Assembly (NCBI GenBank): GCA_934644855.1
Contig: CAKUDJ010000001.1
Location: 1-17,067, forward strand
Reading direction: 5' to 3'
Length of the DNA stretch: 17,067 nt
DNA from: an uncultured Elusimicrobiales bacterium
Lineage (GTDB): Bacteria > Elusimicrobiota > Elusimicrobia > Elusimicrobiales > Elusimicrobiaceae
Under the pieces are notes generated by a model. That model was not told where the DNA came from, did not search any database, and saw only the letters and a program-made list of their open reading frames with translations. A program made the translations under genes and the position numbers. Each line of letters starts with the position of its first letter. Positions within the stretch are counted from its first letter, which is position 1. Shown here piece by piece: positions 1 to 6,087 of the stretch.

Positions 1-499
1 GATATAAATTGTGCGCAATTAAAACGGACGCTTTTTTAATGGAGGCCAAAAATTCGCCCTTATTGCCTTCCAAATTTTTAGCCAGGCGCTTGCCTACGTC
101 AAAAACATCATTGCGGCGCTCCTTAAAAAAGGGGTCTTCTATCTTTTCAAAACTGGCGGCCAACTCCTGCAAGGTAATAAAAATAGCCGCTTGGGCCGAA
201 AGATGTTCGTCCAAAATTTTCTGGCGGACAGATTGGTGCAAGGTGGGGTCTTGCAAAATAAGCTTGTGGGTGGAAAGCAGTTGTGCATACTCCTGCCCCA
301 AGGTGGCCAATACTTTCTTTTCACAACTGTCCAGCTCGCGCATGGTTTTTTCCATGGCGGCTCTCATTTTGGCCAGTTCATTTTTGGATTCCGCCGGCTC
401 TACATATTGCCGGGCAATAGCAAAAGAGTCCCCCGGCAAAATGACTGCCGGTCCGATAGCCACACCGGGGCTGGCCCCCACGCCTTTAATTACAAACAT
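1..499 (-). CDS. ptsI: PTS Enzyme I (PEP-protein phosphotransferase), N-terminal part, cut by window edge
   Basis: Enzyme I takes phosphate from PEP and passes it to HPr, the first step of the sugar phosphotransferase system in the cytoplasm. The reverse strand gives 166 codons opening MFVIKGVGASPGVAIGPAV, the family's N-terminal signature. Later come the helical HPr-binding region (LLSTHKLILQDPTL, a variant of the usual DAHxxxLxDP) and FDVGKRLAKNL followed by SVLIAHNL, which match the end of that region in known EI proteins. The catalytic histidine (about residue 190 in the family) lies beyond the window. The ATG at 499 is chosen because AAAGGA lies 5 bases upstream; an in-frame ATG at 505 overlaps that ribosome site. 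The gene starts 9 bases after the ptsH stop, so the two are cotranslated. Family assignment is firm; the C-terminal two thirds are not visible. Confidence 0.95.
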   Translation of the reverse strand, partial: MFVIKGVGASPGVAIGPAVILPGDSFAIARQYVEPAESKNELAKMRAAMEKTMRELDSCEKKVLATLGQEYAQLLSTHKLILQDPTLHQSVRQKILDEHLSAQAAIFITLQELAASFEKIEDPFFKERRNDVFDVGKRLAKNLEGNKGEFLASIKKASVLIAHNLY

Positions 500-508
500 A
501 CCCATCCT

Positions 509-778
509 TTAGTATTCTTCGTTAAATTTTTCGTCAAAAAGTTGTTTGAGGGAGTCCAACGCCGCGCGCTCGTCGGCCCCGTCGGCCGTTAGCGTAATAC
601 TGGCGCCGTACTCTGCCGCCAGCATCATGACCCCCATAATGCTTTTGGCATTTACTTTTACATCATCTTTAGCAATAGTAATATCGCAGTTAAATTCACC
701 CGCTTTTTGAACAATCATCATAGCGGGCCGGGCGTGTAAACCCGAACGGTTGGAAATTTTAACAGTTTCCGTAATCAC
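509..778 (-). CDS. ptsH: HPr phosphocarrier protein
   Basis: HPr is the small histidine phosphocarrier between Enzyme I and the sugar-specific EII proteins. Counting from the GTG at 778 the protein has 89 residues, normal for the family. His15 sits in SGLHARPA, the site phosphorylated by Enzyme I. Ser46 sits in NAKSIMGVMML, the site used by HPr kinase/phosphorylase. The reading frame stays open upstream, but GTG at 778 is preferred because AAAAAGGGG lies just before it and it puts His15 and Ser46 at their standard numbers. The gene lies 13 bases after the IID stop and 9 bases before ptsI. The intact Ser46 site contrasts with the broken hprK in the same operon. Confidence 0.96.
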   Translation of the reverse strand: MITETVKISNRSGLHARPAMMIVQKAGEFNCDITIAKDDVKVNAKSIMGVMMLAAEYGASITLTADGADERAALDSLKQLFDEKFNEEY

Positions 779-791
779 GTAATTCCCCTTT

Positions 792-1613
792 TTATAAATA
801 GCACGCAATATTAAAAATAATGACAGCCGCCAAATACAAATACATATTGGGCACTTTTAATTTGCGTGTTAAAAAACTGATTATTACAAAAAACAACACT
901 AATATGGCGCGCGTAATAAAATGCAAATCTACCGCCAAGTTTTTGAAATAATAATACACCCCAAACACCATCAGCCCGGCCGAAAGCACCATGCCCATGC
1001 GTTTGGCATTGTAAATGGTTTTGTTCCAATCAAATTTCGTCAGGCCGAAGCAGGTTTTTTCGTCGGAATTATACCCAATCGTAATGCCTTCCCACCGCAC
1101 AAACAACGCAATGCTGTTATAGATAAAAAACGCGGCCGCGCCGGCACAAAAAGATTCCAAAGGCAACGGGTTATCCAACTGTTCTATTTCAAAAAAATTG
1201 ACGCCCAAACACAACCAAATAAAAATGGCCAACAGCAGGGTGAGCGGTTTTAAGGTACCCCAAAACAAACGGTCTCCGATAGACGCCGCCGTAATGGAAA
1301 GCCCGCGCCGCGCACCCGTCCATTCGGCCATGCGTTCCTTAAAATCTGTCACACTTTTGGCCTGGGCCACGGCTTCTTCTTTTTTAGCCAGGGCGCCTAT
1401 GCAAAAGGAGGCCATGACCGGCTGCGTATTAAATGTATCCAAATAGCGGGTGGTCACCGCGGGCAGGGCATCTTTATCCTGCGCATACAAACGGGTAAGA
1501 AAGGGCATCATAATATAAGTAAGCCCTAAATTTTGGAATTTTACATAATTCCACCCCGTTTGTAAGAAAAACGAGCGTAAAAACAAACGCAAATGCATGG
1601 AAAAATTCATCAT
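792..1613 (-). CDS. PTS mannose/fructose/sorbose family IID component
   Basis: IID pairs with IIC to form the membrane channel of mannose-family PTS permeases. The 273-residue protein begins with a cytoplasmic region containing LRSFFLQTGWNYVKFQNLG and, further on, FNTQPVMASFCIGA, both typical of ManZ-type IID proteins. Hydrophobic segments lie at roughly 120-140, 155-175, 205-225 and 230-270. The ATG at 1613 follows AAGGT by 6 bases; a second ATG follows immediately. It starts 3 bases after the IIC stop and is followed 13 bases later by ptsH. The sugar cannot be told from sequence; the complex may transport or be mainly regulatory. Family call is strong. Confidence 0.93.
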   Translation of the reverse strand: MMNFSMHLRLFLRSFFLQTGWNYVKFQNLGLTYIMMPFLTRLYAQDKDALPAVTTRYLDTFNTQPVMASFCIGALAKKEEAVAQAKSVTDFKERMAEWTGARRGLSITAASIGDRLFWGTLKPLTLLLAIFIWLCLGVNFFEIEQLDNPLPLESFCAGAAAFFIYNSIALFVRWEGITIGYNSDEKTCFGLTKFDWNKTIYNAKRMGMVLSAGLMVFGVYYYFKNLAVDLHFITRAILVLFFVIISFLTRKLKVPNMYLYLAAVIIFNIACYL

Positions 1614-1616
1614 ACG

Positions 1617-2222
1617 CTACCTTGTTTTTAACCGGAACGCCGGGATTAATGTGGCCAGGCCAATCCACGGCACCGCCATATAAGCAAACTTAAACGCCGC
1701 ATACGCCTTAAGCGGAATATACGCCACAATGTTATACATCAACTGGGTGCAAATCCACGCGCAAACGGAAACAAAAATTAAATTCATTAAAAAAACCGTC
1801 AATAACAGCCAGGCCACCGTCCGGCCGATAGCCTGCGGATGCGCCGCGGCGTTTTTTTCCAAAAACACCATTAATTTGAACCGCGTTTTGCGCAGCCAAC
1901 GGTCCAACCGGGCATACAAAATACCGGCCAATACGCCCAGGAAAAACCCAAAATACAGTTCTATACCCAAAGAATACAAAATCATGGGGATAGCCGCCGT
2001 CATTACCCCGCTGGGCGGAACAATGCCGCCCAAAGGGGAAATATCGGCAAATAAAAGCTCTGCAAACACCCCTACTTGTATCCCGGCCATTAAATCCCCG
2101 GTAATCAGCCCAAAAAGCGGCCCCGCGATAATCGGGCGGGAAATGAGCCATTGCCCGGCATAAGTAGTATCCAGTTCCAACAAGGCCGCCAGTACGCAAA
2201 GCAAGATGATAGACGCGGTCAT
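1617..2222 (-). CDS. PTS mannose/sorbose family IIC component, short
   Basis: IIC is the substrate-binding membrane subunit of mannose-family PTS. The 201-residue protein is strongly hydrophobic. ISRPIIAGPLFGLITGDLMAG, then a glutamate in VFAELLF, then LGGIVPPSGVMTAAI follow the order seen in ManY (HRPLIACTLVGIVLGD, EMIALG, APDAALASI). E. coli ManY has about 266 residues, and alignment by eye suggests this copy ends before the last membrane segments of ManY. The stop is clean and the next gene begins 3 bases on, so this looks like a natural short form. The start overlaps the IIB stop as ATGA. Whether the short IIC still transports sugar is unknown. Confidence 0.88.
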   Translation of the reverse strand: MTASIILLCVLAALLELDTTYAGQWLISRPIIAGPLFGLITGDLMAGIQVGVFAELLFADISPLGGIVPPSGVMTAAIPMILYSLGIELYFGFFLGVLAGILYARLDRWLRKTRFKLMVFLEKNAAAHPQAIGRTVAWLLLTVFLMNLIFVSVCAWICTQLMYNIVAYIPLKAYAAFKFAYMAVPWIGLATLIPAFRLKTR

Positions 2223-2686
2223 GGCAATACAGCCTCCAACGATACGGATTTAGAATTAGGCACCGCGCGGGTTTCTATATTTAAGCCCAATGTTTTGAAA
2301 ATAGACAACAGGCGTTTGTCCTGCTCGTCCAAAAAAACATTGTCATCCAATTTTTGCGCGCCCTGCTTAAAGTGCATTCCGCCGATGTTTAAGGATTTTA
2401 CTTTTAGCCCGTCTTCTATCAGCGGCATCACATCTGCCAGCGAAGCCGCCAACAGGAAAATCTTTTTGGCGGAATGTTCTATATAATCTTTGCAACGGTG
2501 CGCATCCAACACGGTCAGCTCATATTCATACGGCAAGCTGAGCCGCAAGAGCCCCTCGTTGAAGTTCCCCTGCGCTTTGGGTGAGCGGGGAATTAAAATT
2601 TCATCAACGTTCAGCTCCGGCAACCATGCTTGCACAATTTGCCCGTGGATAAGCCGGTCATCCACGCGCGCGAAAACGATAGGCAT
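2219..2686 (-). CDS. PTS mannose/fructose/sorbose family IIB component
   Basis: IIB is the cytoplasmic subunit that takes phosphate from IIA on a histidine and hands it to the sugar. The 155-residue protein opens MPIVFARVDDRLIHGQIV; His14 within DDRLIHGQ is the phosphorylated residue of the mannose-class IIB family. Length and the downstream MHFKQGAQKLDDNVFLDEQD region are usual. The ATG at 2686 overlaps the IIA stop by one base (TAATG) with AAAGGA 6 bases upstream, and the gene's own stop overlaps the IIC start as ATGA. These overlaps indicate coupled translation of IIA, IIB and IIC. Confidence 0.95.
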   Translation of the reverse strand: MPIVFARVDDRLIHGQIVQAWLPELNVDEILIPRSPKAQGNFNEGLLRLSLPYEYELTVLDAHRCKDYIEHSAKKIFLLAASLADVMPLIEDGLKVKSLNIGGMHFKQGAQKLDDNVFLDEQDKRLLSIFKTLGLNIETRAVPNSKSVSLEAVLP

Positions 2687-3090
2687 TATAATCCTTTAAT
2701 CAACAGTTCCGTGGCATTAATCACGGCGCGTTTGCCGTCTGCTTCTATTTTTTCTGCCAATTCTTTGGCGGATAATTTTTTGCGGTTGTTGACCGCGGTA
2801 AGCAGCATACTCAAATTGAGGCCCGTAATTACGTTGCATTTGGGGCTGTCTTTACTGGCGGTCAGCGCGACATTGGTGGCGCTGCCCCCAAAAATATCCG
2901 TCAAAATCACGGCTCCGTCCGGGCAGTCTTTCAGCAACCCTTTCAGTTTGGCCGCCTCTTCTTCCACAGAAGACGCCGCCGCGATAGATACGGTTTCAAA
3001 ATCATCCGGCGTTTTACCGATAATTTGCGCCGTGGTGTTTAACATTTCCCGGGCTAAATTGCCGTGGGTGACTAAAATAATTTTTACCAT
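2686..3090 (-). CDS. PTS fructose/mannose family IIA component
   Basis: IIA accepts phosphate from HPr and passes it to IIB. The 134-residue protein begins MVKIILVTHGNLAREML, with His9 as the phosphorylated histidine, and has the conserved loop LTDIFGGSATNVA near residue 64-76. It is a stand-alone IIA, unlike the IIA-IIB fusion of E. coli ManX. It starts 3 bases after the rapZ stop, with an AGGAA about 10 bases upstream inside rapZ. Stand-alone IIA-Man proteins beside hprK and rapZ are known in several phyla; a role in sensing as well as transport is possible but not shown here. Confidence 0.94.
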   Translation of the reverse strand: MVKIILVTHGNLAREMLNTTAQIIGKTPDDFETVSIAAASSVEEEAAKLKGLLKDCPDGAVILTDIFGGSATNVALTASKDSPKCNVITGLNLSMLLTAVNNRKKLSAKELAEKIEADGKRAVINATELLIKGL

Positions 3091-3093
3091 ATA

Positions 3094-3948
3094 TTAAATT
3101 CCTATATCCCTATGAAATTCGGAAGCCGTCAGCCCCGCCTTGCGCAGGCGTTGTGCCAGCTCGTGCGCCATAAACACGCTGCGGTGGTGCCCGCCCGTGC
3201 AACCCATGGCGATAGTCAAATAGCTTTTACCTTCCTTTATATATTTTGGTATCAAATATTTGATAAGGTCCGCAAATTTTTCAATAAATTCGCCGGTTTC
3301 CTTAAAAGACATAATATAATCCTGCACGGGTTTATCCAAGCCCGTTTTTTCTTTTAGTTCCGCAATGTAATACGGGTTTGGCAAAAACCGCACGTCCATC
3401 ACAATATCACAATCTTTCAAAATGCCGTGCTTGAACCCGAAGGACACTACGGAAATTTGCATATCGTCTTCCCGCTTGGATTCCAACAAGGCGGAAAGTT
3501 TCTCTTTCAATTCGCCCAGTTTTAAGTCGGACGTATCTATCACTTTATCAGCCAAAACCTGAATAGGGCTTAACAGTTGCCGCTCGTGCGCAATTGCCGC
3601 GGCCAGTTTTTTATGCAGCGGGTGTTTGTGTTTCGTTTCGGAAAACCGCCGGATTAAACACTCGTCGCCCGCGTCTAAAAAAATCACTTTGGGGACAAAA
3701 TCGTTGCGGTTGAGGGCTTTTAACAGTTTGGGCATTTCTTTTAAGCTTGCCCCTTCGCGTATATCCACCCCCAACGCCACATTGTTTAAGTCCTCCCGGC
3801 CGGATACATATTCAATAAAATTACCAAACAAAGCCAAGGGCAGGTTATCTACACAGTAGAAACCGAAGTCCCCGAAAATTTTGAGCGCCTGGGATTTACC
3901 CGCGCCGCTCATACCGGTAATAATAAAAATTTTGCGTTTATTTTTCAT
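3094..3948 (-). CDS. rapZ: RapZ/YvcJ-type nucleotide-binding protein
   Basis: The RapZ family binds ATP/GTP; in E. coli it binds RNA and directs RNase E to the small RNA GlmZ, while in B. subtilis (YvcJ) the role differs. The 284-residue protein has a Walker A motif GMSGAGKS at 12-19, then [12 protein letters not shown], and the C-terminal family hallmark [10 protein letters not shown] at 249-258. Length matches the family. The ATG at 3948 overlaps the end of the hprK remnant by 11 bases and has no good Shine-Dalgarno of its own, so in the intact operon its translation was probably coupled to hprK. The position between hprK and PTS IIA is a common arrangement. The RNA target in this organism cannot be inferred. 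Confidence 0.95.
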   Translation of the reverse strand: MKNKRKIFIITGMSGAGKSQALKIFGDFGFYCVDNLPLALFGNFIEYVSGREDLNNVALGVDIREGASLKEMPKLLKALNRNDFVPKVIFLDAGDECLIRRFSETKHKHPLHKKLAAAIAHERQLLSPIQVLADKVIDTSDLKLGELKEKLSALLESKREDDMQISVVSFGFKHGILKDCDIVMDVRFLPNPYYIAELKEKTGLDKPVQDYIMSFKETGEFIEKFADLIKYLIPKYIKEGKSYLTIAMGCTGGHHRSVFMAHELAQRLRKAGLTASEFHRDIGI

Positions 3949-4673
3949 TTTTATTGGCCGTTTTTTTCATGCGGTCCAAGATTTTTTTGCTAAATTCCTT
4001 GGCCGAGAAAATCCCCTGGGATTTAAGCCGCTGGTTTAAGGCGGCTACTTCTATGAGCACCGCCAAGTTGCGCCCAGGCGTGACCGGCAGCGTTAATGAC
4101 GGTATTTCTACCCCTAAAATTTTGGTGGTTTTTTGGTCCACCCCCAAGCGGTCCAACCCGGTTTTTAACGGCGGAGTCAGGACCACTTCCAACTCAATAT
4201 TCATTTCGTCCAATGTCGCTCACGCCCACCAACACCCCGTGAATGTGGGTGACGGGCGAGAGTTTTTCGTCCAACCAACGGGAAAACGCCGCCAGAAAGG
4301 CCGACGAATCCAACGAGGTTTTTAAGACGGGCACATCCGCGCTTAAACACGCTTTTTTAATAGCGGGCAAAGGGTCCAAATCCGCCGCCATAATCACGCA
4401 CGGAACAGACCCTTCGCTCAATAATTTTTCCACGTTTTGGCGCAATTTGGTTTTGTTGGCCCGCAGGCAGAACGCCTGTTCCCCCCGGCCGAACACCTGC
4501 ACGGAATGGGCGCGGAAATTATCCAAATGCCCGCACAAAGCCAGGCCCGGGCGGTTTACGCTGGGTTGCGTAATCTCCCGGTGGATATACCGCTTGCCGC
4601 AAACCAACTCCAGGTTAAGGCGCTTAACCTGGAGCAGTTCGCTAACCGTGACAGACTTTGTAAATTGCGCTAT
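3938..4673 (-). pseudogene. hprK: HPr kinase/phosphorylase remnant with internal deletion and frameshift
   Basis: HprK/P phosphorylates and dephosphorylates HPr at Ser46. Two out-of-frame pieces are visible. The 5' piece (4673 to 4194) reads SVTVSELLQVKRLNLEL, then YIHREITQPSVNRPGLAL, and ends ...VTHIHGVLV before running into TGA; this is the N-terminal domain up to the strand just before the P-loop. The 3' piece (about 4213 to 3938) carries DRLGVDQKTTKILGVEIP and VTPGRNLAVLIEVAALNQRLK, the normal C-terminal end. Everything between is gone: the GxxGxGKS P-loop, the VADD segment and the LLEIRGLGI signature. The span is 245 codons against about 310-330 in the family, so roughly 70-85 residues are missing. 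No ATG, GTG or TTG lies at the expected start; the codon placed after GGGAGAAGG is ATA at 4673. It lies between hpf and rapZ. A real deletion is likely; an assembly error is the alternative. Confidence 0.88.
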
Positions 4674-4697
4674 AACGCCTTCTCCCGGCGGGGCCGG

Positions 4698-5252
4698 TTA
4701 TTTCTTTTTAATCGGTTTAATTAAACCGTAAGTGCCGTCCAACCGTTTGAAAATCAGGTTGATTTGTTTGGAATCTTCGTCCAAGAACATCCAGAAGGAA
4801 TACCCCAGGCGTTCCATTTCATAAGCGGCATCTTCCGGGTTCATCGGGGAAACTTCCACCTGTTTAATCACGGAAAATTTCACGTCGTTCTGCGGCAAGA
4901 GTACATGGTCCGCAAACGGGTTGATTTCGGCCACTTCTTTTACGGCTTTTTTGGATACCTTGCGGGCTTGCGCTTTGCTTTTTACTTTTTTAGCTTGGCT
5001 TTCCACTTTTACAGCGGCCGAATCAATGGCTTTATACAAATTGGTTTCTACCGCGCTGGCGGTCAACGTGGTTTTGGCACCGGTGTGCACAATAATTTCA
5101 GCACGTTGGTTAATTTTCTTTTCCACAGAAATTAACACTTGCACAGAAACAATGTTGTCAAAAAAGTTTTCAATTTTGCTGACGCGTTCATTAATATGCT
5201 TCTTAATGGCAGGCGTGAGTTTAATGTTTTTGGCAGTAATTTTAATATCCAT
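4698..5252 (-). CDS. hpf: Ribosome hibernation promoting factor, long form
   Basis: Long HPF binds the 30S decoding region and joins ribosomes into inactive 100S dimers during slow growth. The 184-residue product has the S30AE domain at 1-100 (DIKITAKNIKLTPAIKKHI ... FDNIVSVQVLISVEKK) and the C-terminal dimerisation domain at about 126-180 (KQVEVSPMNPEDAAYEMERL, YSFWMFLDED, LDGTYGLIKP). A basic, lysine-rich linker lies at 88-107. ATG at 5252 is chosen because GGAGG lies 6 bases upstream; an upstream extension in the same frame would run through the promoter. It is first in the operon, 24 bases ahead of the hprK remnant. Its promoter at 5296-5324 is near consensus, so hibernation and PTS genes appear to be co-transcribed. 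Confidence 0.95.
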   Translation of the reverse strand: MDIKITAKNIKLTPAIKKHINERVSKIENFFDNIVSVQVLISVEKKINQRAEIIVHTGAKTTLTASAVETNLYKAIDSAAVKVESQAKKVKSKAQARKVSKKAVKEVAEINPFADHVLLPQNDVKFSVIKQVEVSPMNPEDAAYEMERLGYSFWMFLDEDSKQINLIFKRLDGTYGLIKPIKKK

Positions 5253-5295
5253 AAAATGCCTCCGTTTAGCAATTGCGAGTTTTCCCCGTATACTA

Positions 5296-5324
5296 ATTAA
5301 ACCATTAATAAAAAGGTGTGTCAA
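5296..5324 (-). promoter_or_regulatory. Sigma-70-type promoter for the hpf-hprK-rapZ-PTS operon
   Basis: On the minus strand TTGACA (5324-5319) is followed after exactly 17 bases by TTTAAT (5301-5296), a 6/6 and a 5/6 match to the -35 and -10 consensus. The predicted transcript would begin near 5289 and reach the hpf ATG after about 37 bases, with GGAGG in the leader. It is the best promoter match seen in the window. Confidence 0.8.
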
Positions 5325-5340
5325 CGCGTACGGACGTTAA

Positions 5341-5566
5341 CGGATTTTACAAACATACTAACAGGCCAAGGCGGCCTTCAGGCGGTGCATACAACCCGGC
5401 AGAGAATAGCGGTTATTTGATGTCCTCCCCTACGGCTGATACTTATTGGTAGTATACGCCGGAGAAAGAAAAAATCAAGCCGTATTTTTAGTAAGGCGCA
5501 AAACGCGCTGCGGCGGGCCGCCCAAAAAGCATACCTCCGCCGGGTGCCGGAAATAAATAAAATATA
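5341..5566 (-). ncRNA. Possible structured RNA or long leader upstream of hpf
   Basis: This stretch has no convincing gene. On the minus strand a promoter-like pair lies at its head: TTGGCG (5589-5584), 17 bases, TATATT (5566-5561). Downstream, ACCCGGC (5545-5539) is fully complementary to GCCGGGT (5400-5394). Nested inside, TACGGCT (5484-5478) pairs with AGCCGTA (5437-5431), and inside that ATACT and AGTAT form a small hairpin. A further GCGC-GTTTT-GCGC hairpin lies near 5500. The nested stems with an internal bubble suggest a rod-like RNA, loosely like 6S RNA in outline, but I recognise no 6S sequence. It could also be a second, longer leader of hpf. On the plus strand the inner stem is followed by ATTTTTAG, so a plus-strand transcript is also possible. 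Confidence 0.28.
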
Positions 5567-5612
5567 ATTTTTTGCCGCCCGGCCGCCAACGCCTCTTACC
5601 CGCCACGGGCAT

Positions 5613-5637
5613 AAAAAAACCCCGCGTTAGCGGGGTT
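5613..5637 (-). terminator. Rho-independent terminator of the 74-residue repeat protein gene
   Basis: Reading the minus strand, AACCCCGC, loop TAAC, GCGGGGTT form an 8 bp stem followed by a run of T. It lies just after the stop codon of the small gene at 5645-5869 and separates it from the hpf promoter region. Confidence 0.85.
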
Positions 5638-5644
5638 CTTAAAT

Positions 5645-5869
5645 TTATTTTGCGTTCACCATTTTAGCTCTGGAGATATCGCCTTTCTTATCTAAGAAAT
5701 ACAAATATCCTTTTTCTTTTTTGATGCCGCATTTTTCAACTTTCTTCGGCTTGCCGCCTTTTTTGCCGCCGCGGGCCATTTGCACGCGGGCAATATCACC
5801 GTCTTTATCAATGTAGTACAGGAAGCCGTCTTCGCGTTCCATTCCAACTTTAAGTACTTTTTCTGCCAT
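5645..5869 (-). CDS. Small protein of two tandem 25-residue units, function unknown
   Basis: The 74-residue protein is built from two copies of one unit, residues 7-31 and 46-70, identical at 13 of 25 positions (K.G...E.G.LY..DK.GDI.R..M). Each looks like a short beta-rich module: an aromatic core (FLYYID / YLYFLD) then a KxGDI turn and a conserved Arg and Met. The linker at 32-46 is glycine and lysine rich (GGKKGGKPKK), making the protein basic, so nucleic-acid binding is a guess only. ATG at 5869 is chosen because AGGAGG lies 9 bases upstream; the in-frame ATG at 5878 directly abuts that site. It is monocistronic with its own terminator and lies divergent from smc. A weak promoter-like pair TTGCAA / TAGACT lies about 50-80 bases upstream. 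I do not recognise a named family. Confidence 0.8.
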   Translation of the reverse strand: MAEKVLKVGMEREDGFLYYIDKDGDIARVQMARGGKKGGKPKKVEKCGIKKEKGYLYFLDKKGDISRAKMVNAK

Positions 5870-5972
5870 GTGAAACATCCTCCTTTCTAAGGAAAAACAA
5901 TCTTACAGAAAAAGTCTAATAAAAAAACAAATACTTTGCAAGCGGTTTTTTCCGTCTATGTTTGGAGAGGGG

Positions 5973-6008
5973 GCGTTCCGGGCCCCGCTTTTAACGCTTT
6001 CGGAACGC
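5973..6008. repeat. 8 bp inverted repeat in the divergent region before smc
   Basis: GCGTTCCG (5973-5980) and CGGAACGC (6001-6008) are perfect complements separated by 20 bases. The site lies between the small repeat-protein gene and smc, about 44 bases upstream of the smc -10 box. It could be a stem-loop or an operator. No T-run follows, so it is not an obvious terminator. Confidence 0.45.
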
Positions 6009-6009
6009 G
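5984..6009 (+). repeat. Dispersed intergenic repeat, copy 1
   Basis: CCCGCTTTTAACG, then four bases, then CGGAACGCG. The same 13-mer and 9-mer, three bases apart, recur at 11778-11802. Its 3' part forms one arm of the inverted repeat at 5973-6008. Confidence 0.6.
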
Positions 6010-6048
6010 TACACAAGCCCTTTTAACCGTATATAAGGTATAGGGAAA

Positions 6049-6057
6049 TGCTATAAT
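6049..6057 (+). promoter_or_regulatory. Extended -10 promoter for smc
   Basis: TGCTATAAT is a perfect extended -10 element, 30 bases upstream of the smc ATG. No good -35 is visible 17 bases further up (GTATAT), which is usual for extended -10 promoters. Confidence 0.6.
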
Positions 6058-6087
6058 GGGAGTATATCTGCCTAAAGGGGACTGTAT

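Noticed and set aside
9..592. Plus-strand open frames opposite ptsI
   Set aside because: They are antisense to clear PTS Enzyme I and HPr coding sequence and resemble nothing.
4194..4213. Programmed frameshift joining the two hprK pieces
   Set aside because: A frameshift would rejoin the frames but could not restore the missing P-loop core, and no slippery run is seen at the junction.
5311..5346. Possible third copy of the dispersed repeat (TTAACG...ACGCGT...ACAC on the minus strand)
   Set aside because: Only short words match and the spacing differs; it overlaps the hpf -35 box and could be chance.
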